A DNA stretch of 12,069 bases, taken from contig JAMJQV010000261.1 in the NCBI GenBank assembly GCA_023554435.1, forward strand, positions 1-12,069. The letters run 5' to 3'. The DNA comes from Gemmatimonadota bacterium. Its GTDB lineage: Bacteria; Gemmatimonadota; Gemmatimonadetes; Palauibacterales; Palauibacteraceae. This document shows, piece after piece, positions 7,138-12,069 of the stretch. How positions within the stretch are numbered: the stretch's first letter is position 1; each line of letters begins with the position of its first letter. A program made the position numbers and the translations under genes. Under the pieces are notes generated by a model that was not told the origin of the DNA, ran no database searches, and saw nothing but the letters and a program-made list of their open reading frames with translations.

Positions 7138-7530
7138 ATGAGTGAGACCCGGGTTCCAACGTGGTACGCGGCAACGGGTTTGCACGGGGAGAACTCGCGC
7201 GTGTACCAGGCCTTTCAGGCTTTTCTCCACAATCTCCCTCTCTCGTATACACATCTTGCTGGCGAGGTAGGGGTATCACAGCCGGCCGTCAGTCGGTGGG
7301 CCAGCGACGTCACGCACCCGTCCCTGGAGGAGATGTCGGCGGCGGTTGACGTAGTGCGGTCCCGGCTGGATGAGATCAGGCAGCAGACGGAGCGCTTCGC
7401 CGAGATTCTGCGCCTCGTTGAAGAGGCCATGCGGTTGTACGATCTCGAGGTCGAGGGGCGTGGGGACATCGACCCGCACCAGCAGCGCGTAACCGCCCGC
7501 CTCCGCGAGGAACTCGGCCTGGGAACCTGA
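7138..7530 (+). CDS. Small HTH DNA-binding protein
   Basis: A 130-aa protein started at ATG 7138, with GAGG about 7 nt upstream. An in-frame ATG at 7078 would add 20 unlikely residues. A single helix-turn-helix of XRE/Cro-like type is at about 36-57: SYTHLAGEVGVSQPAVSRWA is the classical helix 2-turn-recognition helix pattern. A long predicted helix follows (about 66-105), rich in Arg, Glu and Leu, probably for dimerisation, then a short polar tail. No ligand domain is seen, so it is probably a simple repressor or phage-type regulator. It is divergent from the sigma operon and co-directional with the pilus-like operon, 365 bp upstream of it, so it could regulate either or itself. The HTH assignment is good; the targets are unknown. 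Confidence 0.78.
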   Translation: MSETRVPTWYAATGLHGENSRVYQAFQAFLHNLPLSYTHLAGEVGVSQPAVSRWASDVTHPSLEEMSAAVDVVRSRLDEIRQQTERFAEILRLVEEAMRLYDLEVEGRGDIDPHQQRVTARLREELGLGT

Positions 7531-7627
7531 CGGTCAGCGCAAACCGCTAGAGTGCGGCCCGATCCGGGCGGGGGTGAAAGAGTCCATTCTCGCGTCTTGC
7601 ATGTTTCCATGCTTTCGGGGTTATGCA

Positions 7628-7646
7628 GTCCCGGTGAGTCCGGGAC
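7628..7646 (+). terminator. Hairpin downstream of the HTH gene
   Basis: GTCCCGG (7628-7634) pairs perfectly with CCGGGAC (7640-7646) across a 5-nt loop, about 100 bp after the HTH stop. No T-run follows, so this may be a factor-dependent end or only a leader structure. A weaker stem at 7599-7612 is followed by TTT. Confidence 0.3.
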
Positions 7647-7763
7647 GCCCGCTTCCGGACCATGGTCACCCCACCTCCACACGCGCTATCTGCCGCCATA
7701 AGCACCTTCATGTCATGTAGTTAAGGCTCCAGACACTCACGACGCCTGCCCACGATCCCGCTC

Positions 7764-7788
7764 GGGAACGTCCCTTGCCCTTTCCGTC
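7764..7788 (+). promoter_or_regulatory. Candidate promoter of the pilus-like operon
   Basis: Two readings are possible. As an ECF promoter, GGAAC (7765-7769) is followed after 15 nt by CGTC (7785-7788), like several ECF -35/-10 pairs. As a sigma-54 promoter, GGGAACG-N4-TTGCC (7764-7779) keeps the invariant GG and GC with correct 10-nt spacing and matches 9 of 12 informative consensus positions by my count. Either would give a leader of roughly 100 nt. The nearby ECF gene favours the first reading. Neither is proven. Confidence 0.3.
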
Positions 7789-7895
7789 GGCCAAACACGC
7801 CCCGCATGCCTGGTGGCCGGTATGAAGCACTGAGGCGAGCGACGTTTTGCGGCGGCTCTCTCACGAAGCCGCAACTCAACCGAGAGGTAGAAAAG

Positions 7896-8396
7896 ATGAA
7901 GCGCATTCTCTTTACGGCCCTGGTTCTGGCCCTGGTGCTTCCGGGCATGGCAAAGGCCCAGACGACGGACGGTGGCACAATCGCAGTGAATATCGGCGAA
8001 CTTCTGTACGTCGACATCACCGCCGGCGACAACCAGACGCTGACGCCCGCCCTGGCCGATTTCGACGCCGGATTCGATGACGCTGCATCCCTGACAGTCT
8101 TGAGTGGCGCAAACGCCCCGTACGACCTGCTGATCGAGGGTGATAACGCTGCCTGGGCCTACAACGACAACGGCAGCGGGAACGCAGATCCGTCGAAGCC
8201 TGTAGCCGACCTTCTCTTCCAGCTGTCGGGTGGAAGCGGGTATACGGCGATGACCACATCGCCGCAGACCGTTGAAAGCTTCGCCGCCCCGGGCACCAAT
8301 TCCTCGACCGTGGACCTGAGAGTGGCCCTCGACTATGCAGATGACGTCGAAGGTATCTACACGATGAACTACACGGTCTCGGTTGTTGCGCCGTAG
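7896..8396 (+). CDS. Exported fimbrial-type structural subunit A
   Basis: A 166-aa protein started at ATG 7896, with GAGAGG 8 nt upstream. The signal peptide is 1-21 (basic MKR, core ILFTALVLALVLPG, cut after AKA). The mature part is acidic, free of cysteine, rich in Thr, Ser, Gly and Asp, and looks all-beta. The C-terminal half shares an aligned pattern with the third gene of the operon: KPVADLLFQ (101-109) and RVALDYADDVEGIYTMNYT (142-160). This ends in alternating hydrophobic residues typical of the last strand of fibre subunits. The first position, a long regulated leader and the adjacent PapD-like chaperone make it the probable major subunit. I cannot place it in a named pilin family; spore coat U-like or DUF4402-like domains are the nearest by feel. 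Confidence is good for an exported beta protein and moderate for a fibre subunit. Confidence 0.72.
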   Translation: MKRILFTALVLALVLPGMAKAQTTDGGTIAVNIGELLYVDITAGDNQTLTPALADFDAGFDDAASLTVLSGANAPYDLLIEGDNAAWAYNDNGSGNADPSKPVADLLFQLSGGSGYTAMTTSPQTVESFAAPGTNSSTVDLRVALDYADDVEGIYTMNYTVSVVAP

Positions 8397-8406
8397 GGGA
8401 GAACTC

Positions 8407-9204
8407 ATGGTATCAGGGTTGAGCCTGAACCGATTTCCGCGATACCTGGCAGCGCTACTGGTGCTGCCAGGTTTCTGCGCGCTTGGGACTCCCGCTACTG
8501 CTTGCGCACAGTACTCCGTCAGCCCGGTGATCCTCCCGGTTCAAGCCTCGACGGAGGACCAGGAGCTTACGGCGGTTGTGCACAACGCAGGGGATGATGC
8601 CCTGGACCTGCGCGTGTTCGCGTCGGACTACGACCAGGCATCCGATGGGTCGTACGAACACACACCCTATGGGGAACACCCGAACAGCTGCGCCGAGAGG
8701 CTCGAAGTCCTCCCGGCCGCCTTCAGAGTGCCGCCCGGCGGGTCGCATCCCGTCACTCTTCGCATGAAGGGCTCCGAGAATCCAGACGCATGCTGGTCGC
8801 TCGTATACGTAGAGAATCCAGCTCCCCCGACGGGAACCCTGAGGGTCTCTTCGCGAATCGGGATCAAGGTATACGGACTCACGCGCGACGGCTCTTATCA
8901 GGCGGAAATCGCTGCCGCCGATGTCGAGTTGGCGGGAGAAGACCGGGTGCTGCGCTTCTCGGTCGCCAGTTCGGAAGATTGGCCTGTGATCGCCCGTGGC
9001 AGCGTGCAGGTGCGAGACCTGGAGGGCACTTCGTTCGGCGAAGTCCCGGTGAGCGCGTTCAGCGTCCTGCCCGGACACGAGCGGGAGCTTGGCGTCATCC
9101 TGCCGCCCGACCTGGGACCGGGTCGATACTTGGCCATCCCCGTGCTCGAGTACTCGGAAGACGGCTTCGTGGGCGCCCAGGTCGGCTTCCGGGTCGCGGA
9201 GTAG
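8407..9204 (+). CDS. PapD-like periplasmic pilus chaperone
   Basis: A 265-aa protein started at ATG 8407, with GGGGAG about 6 nt upstream and 10 bp after subunit A. The signal peptide is 1-35 (core YLAALLVLPGFCALG, cut near ACAQ). The first Ig-like domain (about 36-157) opens with YSVSPVILPV, has the chaperone-type VLPAAFRVPPGGSHPVTLRM (101-120), and ends RVSSRIGIKVYG (146-157), equivalent to the conserved strands of PapD/FimC relatives. Cys95 and Cys129 can form a disulfide. A second, more divergent Ig-like domain spans about 160-265 and ends YLAIPVLEYSEDGFVGAQVG. Role: to complete and cap the folded subunits in the periplasm and hand them to the outer-membrane assembly protein. The family is convincing by pattern. 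It is distant from classical gamma-type chaperones, and the N-terminal Arg/Lys cleft residues cannot be assigned by eye. Confidence 0.8.
   Translation: MVSGLSLNRFPRYLAALLVLPGFCALGTPATACAQYSVSPVILPVQASTEDQELTAVVHNAGDDALDLRVFASDYDQASDGSYEHTPYGEHPNSCAERLEVLPAAFRVPPGGSHPVTLRMKGSENPDACWSLVYVENPAPPTGTLRVSSRIGIKVYGLTRDGSYQAEIAAADVELAGEDRVLRFSVASSEDWPVIARGSVQVRDLEGTSFGEVPVSAFSVLPGHERELGVILPPDLGPGRYLAIPVLEYSEDGFVGAQVGFRVAE
8444..8472 (+). repeat. 10-bp perfect hairpin inside the chaperone signal-peptide codons
   Basis: ACCTGGCAGC (8444-8453) pairs exactly with GCTGCCAGGT (8463-8472) around a 9-nt loop. It lies about 50-75 nt after the subunit A stop. Processing or attenuating stem-loops between a major pilin and downstream genes are known in fimbrial operons, so a role in lowering downstream expression or stabilising the upstream message is possible. 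Confidence 0.45.
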
Positions 9205-9208
9205 TGAA

Positions 9209-9682
9209 GTGCATCACCGCGTTGCGCTGGCGAGGGTACTCCCTACCGTCCTGATGCTGCTGCTCCTGGCGTCCACTGCCGAGGCCCAGGACTGCACCGG
9301 TAACGGGAACTACCGCGTACGGATCCGGCCGGGGCTGATCACCTTTCCTTCGCCAACAGTCTCGGACTACCAGGCTGGCTGGCTGCTGGCGCCCACGGCG
9401 GAAATCCGGGTGCGCCCGCGGCGGGTCGCTGATCGTGGTTGGGAACTGTGCCTTGCCGCCGACAGTCCGACCATGGGAGGCTATGGTAAGCCGGTTTCGG
9501 ACATCGAGTTTCAGCAGGACGGCACCGGCGCCTGGATCCCGCTGACCACGACGGATCAACTGCTCGCCGTGGGCAACAGGAATCGCAACGTTACGCTGCA
9601 GTTCCGACTGGCCCTGGACTGGGCGCTCGATGTGCCCGGCTACTACGAGACGGACTTTACGGCCAAGGCGGCGAGGGACTGA
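9209..9682 (+). CDS. Exported fimbrial-type structural subunit B
   Basis: A 157-aa protein started at GTG 9209. GGAG (9198-9201) lies 7 nt upstream inside the end of the chaperone gene, and only 4 bp separate the genes. The signal peptide is about 1-26 (core LPTVLMLLLLAS, cut after AEA). The mature part has two cysteines (29 and 81), probably a disulfide linking early and middle strands. It is a paralogue of subunit A: KPVSDIEFQ (94-102) and LALDWALDVPGYYETDFT (134-151) align with KPVADLLFQ and VALDYADDVEGIYTMNYT in A. It is more basic than A and has a charged ARD tail. Two related subunits flanking one chaperone suggest a major/minor (shaft/tip or anchor) division, with B the likely minor one. 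That split is inference. Confidence 0.72.
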   Translation: MHHRVALARVLPTVLMLLLLASTAEAQDCTGNGNYRVRIRPGLITFPSPTVSDYQAGWLLAPTAEIRVRPRRVADRGWELCLAADSPTMGGYGKPVSDIEFQQDGTGAWIPLTTTDQLLAVGNRNRNVTLQFRLALDWALDVPGYYETDFTAKAARD

Positions 9683-9685
9683 CGC

Positions 9686-12069
9686 GTGCGATACGCCCGC
9701 GTTCTCGCCGTCGTCCTTGGCCTGGTTCTGCGCCTCCTCGCACCCACGAGTGGGCTCTCTCAGGGAGTCCAGGCCGAGCCTGGGAGCATTGTCACCGCCC
9801 CCGTGCCCGTTCCCGAGGATCTTCTGGAGGCTGCCGGCAACTCGGTCGCATTCGCCATCGAGGTGCCGGCCGGAGTGGCGCTCGTCAGCCCGAGGGCGGG
9901 GACCTTCGTGTGGGAGGATGGAGATCCACTGCTGCTTCCGGTCACCATTCGCGTGCCGGAGACAGTCAGGGCGGGACCCCTGGTTGGGCTCAACGTGACC
10001 TTCGCCGTGGCCGGCCTGCAGAGCAGTACGGTGCCGGTGCCCGTCACCGTCAGGTCGGCCCACCAGCTCTCCGTGGACCTGGTTCCCCTCGACGACACGG
10101 TCGAGCGCGGAGGCACAGCCACTTTCCGGTTTGTGGTGTCCAACAGCGGCAACGCCGCGGACTCGGTTGATCTGGAAGTGATGGCCGGGGGCACCGGCGT
10201 CGCCTCCGGCCTGCCTGCCTCGGTCTGGCTGGAACCGTTCGAGGTGCGAGAGGGCCAGTTCAGTGTAGCGGTCCCGGAGAACGCGGTCATCGGCAAGACC
10301 GAGTACGTTCGTCTGACCGCGGCGGGAACCCGATCGCAGGGCGCGGACCATGCCACGTACGCCGTGGCGGCTCGGCAAGGCCTGTTCCCCAACCTCGTGC
10401 AGATCCCGACCACGCTTTTCCTCGGATCGACCGTGTCCACAAACGGCACGCTAACCGAGGCTCAGCCGGTTCTTTCAATCAACGGCGGCGGTCAGGTAGG
10501 ACATAACACAGACGTTCTGTTCTCCTATCGGCTGCACCCCGAGGGCAGTATCGGATACGCGTTCCGCGGGCTGTTCGCCTCGCCAGGGCTGTACATGGCG
10601 GTGCGGCGGCCCTCGTGGGAGGCCGCGGCAGGAGACCTGAACCCTAGGCTGAGCCCCGTTCTCGGGTACAGCCACCAGTCTCGTGGAATCACCGGGGCCT
10701 GGAGAGCGGGTCGCGCTTCCCTCAACGTGATCGGTGGACGTCCGCAGGCGCCGGACGGCGGTGTCTCGCCTGGCCACGTAGCCGCCGTCGAACTCGGATA
10801 CCGGGTCGGCTTCACTCGTACCGGGGTCCTCCTGAGCTCTACCGAGAGGGAAAGCCCCGGTGTCGCGCAGAGTTCTGTCCAAGCCGCACTGGTGCGCGTG
10901 GATGGCAGCGTCGCCGATCACACGTTTGGCCTCGACGCAGGCCCTATGCGTGTCGAGGACCGAAGAACGGGAGAGGTAGAGCAGGGACCGTCCCTTGGTG
11001 CTCGCTACGCATATCGGAACCGGGCGCGCACGCTTGACCTGCGGGCCCTCGTCTTGCCGAAGCTCGCCGCAGATCCAAGGCTTCCCGCCAGTCAGCTCAG
11101 GGCATCCGGATCGCTTCCTTTGTCCAGCAGCCTGCTCGCCCGCGCGAGCGCGTTCAACGAGGAAGCGGCGAGGACCTCGTACCTGGAAGGCAGTCGGGTG
11201 ATCGGTGGCGAGGCTGGTCTTCGGCTGGGTCTTGCCGGCTGGTCGGCGGGCCTGGCCGTCGTCGGTCGTGAGGTCACCGGCAGAACCGAAGGCGGAAGGC
11301 GCAATCTCAGACTGGACGGTTCGACTCGGGTTGGCGATTTTGGCCTCGACGGCACGATCGCGTTTGGACAGTCTAGGCTCGATGGAGTGTCCGAGTTCTT
11401 CCAGCGCTACCGCGTGGGAGCCTCCTGGCGGGGGTCGCGGGCCTCGTTCAACTTGAATTTCACCTATTCCGACGACCTGTTGCAGCCGGCCTCCTTCCTG
11501 GTCGATGCGTCCGGTACATACCAGGCGACCAGTCGGATCGAAGTGTTCGGCGTCGTGACCAGCTTCTACGACCGGATCCTGGACGGAGTGCCTCTCCGCA
11601 CGGTAACCGACGACCTGACGGCCAGGATCGGTACGGCGGTCAAGGTCGGAGGCTCACTCAAGGTGTATGCGGGGGTCGAGCGGCTGCAGAATGGCAGGGG
11701 ACTCGAAGGCGAGTGGCGGTTCTCGGCCGGAATCCAACAGGGCGTCGCTCTACCACTTCCCGTACGTCGACCCGCCACGGTCAGCGGAATCATCTACGAG
11801 GACGTGGACGGAGACGGCCAGCGCGGCCCGGAGGACGTTCTTCTCGACGGAGCTACCCTGAGAATGGGCTTCGAAAGAGCGGTCAGCCGGCCCGGAGGTC
11901 GTTTCGACTTCCGAAGCGCCGATCCGGCCACCGTGGCCGTCGAGACGCGCAGCCTCGGCAGCGACTACCTGCCGATGCCTGACATGCCGGTCCCGGATGA
12001 CCGGTACCTGGAGATCGCGGTGACTCGCTCGGCAGACCTCCGCGTCTCGGCCTTCCTCGACAGCAATGT
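9686..12069 (+). CDS. Usher-like outer-membrane protein, 3' end beyond window
   Basis: Open from GTG 9686 (GAGGGA at 9673-9678, 7 nt upstream; 3 bp after subunit B) to the window edge: 794 codons with no stop, so it is truncated here by the window. The signal peptide is about 1-26 (VLAVVLGLVLRLLAP, cut near GLSQ). Two Ig/NEW3-like beta domains follow (about 30-230), including VERGGTATFRFVVSNSGNAA. Then comes a long stretch of alternating short strands and aromatic-ended turns (about 240-690) that reads as an outer-membrane barrel; GDLNPRLSPVLGYSHQSRG (316-334) looks like the GD...RG element of barrel/usher proteins. From about 697 a SdrD B-like domain carries a calcium-type DVDGDGQRGPED (706-717). 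The layout (subunit, chaperone, subunit, large barrel) implies the assembly platform. I see no canonical usher N-terminal domain. The barrel assignment is by eye only. Confidence 0.68.
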   Translation, partial: MRYARVLAVVLGLVLRLLAPTSGLSQGVQAEPGSIVTAPVPVPEDLLEAAGNSVAFAIEVPAGVALVSPRAGTFVWEDGDPLLLPVTIRVPETVRAGPLVGLNVTFAVAGLQSSTVPVPVTVRSAHQLSVDLVPLDDTVERGGTATFRFVVSNSGNAADSVDLEVMAGGTGVASGLPASVWLEPFEVREGQFSVAVPENAVIGKTEYVRLTAAGTRSQGADHATYAVAARQGLFPNLVQIPTTLFLGSTVSTNGTLTEAQPVLSINGGGQVGHNTDVLFSYRLHPEGSIGYAFRGLFASPGLYMAVRRPSWEAAAGDLNPRLSPVLGYSHQSRGITGAWRAGRASLNVIGGRPQAPDGGVSPGHVAAVELGYRVGFTRTGVLLSSTERESPGVAQSSVQAALVRVDGSVADHTFGLDAGPMRVEDRRTGEVEQGPSLGARYAYRNRARTLDLRALVLPKLAADPRLPASQLRASGSLPLSSSLLARASAFNEEAARTSYLEGSRVIGGEAGLRLGLAGWSAGLAVVGREVTGRTEGGRRNLRLDGSTRVGDFGLDGTIAFGQSRLDGVSEFFQRYRVGASWRGSRASFNLNFTYSDDLLQPASFLVDASGTYQATSRIEVFGVVTSFYDRILDGVPLRTVTDDLTARIGTAVKVGGSLKVYAGVERLQNGRGLEGEWRFSAGIQQGVALPLPVRRPATVSGIIYEDVDGDGQRGPEDVLLDGATLRMGFERAVSRPGGRFDFRSADPATVAVETRSLGSDYLPMPDMPVPDDRYLEIAVTRSADLRVSAFLDSN

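Larger units (their letters stand above)
7531..7895 (+). other. Long non-coding leader region before the pilus-like operon
   Basis: There is no credible gene in these 365 bp. They hold a GCATG/CATGC stem with a TTTC loop (7599-7612), a 7-bp stem at 7628-7646, the palindrome GACCATGGTC (7658-7667), a TCCCGctCGGGA dyad (7755-7766), a promoter-like element (7764-7788), and a 7-bp stem with a 14-nt loop (7847-7853/7868-7874) shortly before the SD of subunit A. The cluster suggests a regulated promoter with a structured 5' leader. Confidence 0.5.

Noticed and set aside
7531..7600. Possible cyclic di-GMP riboswitch (GCAAACC near 7539)
   Set aside because: The second conserved block (GACGCAAAGCC-like) and the receptor segment are missing downstream.
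7806..7895. ATG 7806 as start of subunit A
   Set aside because: It would bury the clear signal peptide, which begins at ATG 7896 after a good SD.
9095..10378. 427-codon open frame on the minus strand opposite subunit B and the usher-like gene
   Set aside because: It is an antisense shadow typical of GC-rich coding DNA: composition is Arg/Gly/His-rich, there is no domain, and the plus-strand frames have signal peptides, SDs and operon spacing.
1..12069. CRISPR arrays, insertion sequences, tRNA or rRNA genes, prophage or integrase
   Set aside because: No regularly spaced repeats, transposase or integrase motifs, terminal repeats or cloverleaf-like sequences were seen on reading both strands.

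Overview
The window is GC-rich, double-stranded chromosomal-type DNA with tightly packed genes. No mobile element, CRISPR array, tRNA or rRNA was seen. High GC, GTG/TTG starts, 4-bp ATGA-type overlaps, an ECF sigma/anti-sigma pair, a propeller with a GEGPGEF-type blade, and a pair of M16 peptidases together suggest a Gram-negative environmental bacterium. Gemmatimonadota or a relative is my best guess, but it is an inference from gene style, not from a marker gene.

The window splits at about 7000 into two divergent blocks. The left block runs on the minus strand, in transcription order from right to left: an ECF sigma factor (6889-6356); its membrane anti-sigma partner with a very long exported part ending in a thioredoxin-like domain that lacks the CxxC (6359-4212); a gap of about 116 bp with two strong hairpins; a 69-aa exported peptide with three evenly spaced cysteines (4095-3886); a TolB-like six-bladed propeller that starts on a TTG overlapping the peptide stop (3889-2777); and two M16 metallopeptidase subunits (2732-1416 and 1419-73). 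The first M16 keeps the zinc motif but lacks the C-terminal Arg/Tyr pair. The second has the reverse, as in a two-subunit M16B enzyme.

The right block runs on the plus strand. A small HTH regulator (7138-7530) is followed by about 365 bp of non-coding DNA with hairpins and a promoter-like element. Then comes a four-gene operon with 3-10 bp gaps: exported subunit A (7896-8396), a PapD-like periplasmic chaperone (8407-9204), subunit B (9209-9682), and a large usher-like outer-membrane protein that starts on GTG 9686 and runs off the right edge. Subunits A and B are paralogues of each other. The usher-like protein has no recognisable canonical usher N-terminus. It has Ig-like domains, a beta-rich barrel-like region and a DxDxDG calcium-type repeat domain. 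I read this as a non-canonical chaperone-usher-like surface-fibre system, and it is the most interesting item in the window.

The second candidate system is the peptide/propeller pair, which resembles in layout the exported-peptide plus TolB-like-propeller pairs (NVEALA type) of Bacteroidota. Whether the sigma/anti-sigma pair and the peptidases belong functionally with it is open.
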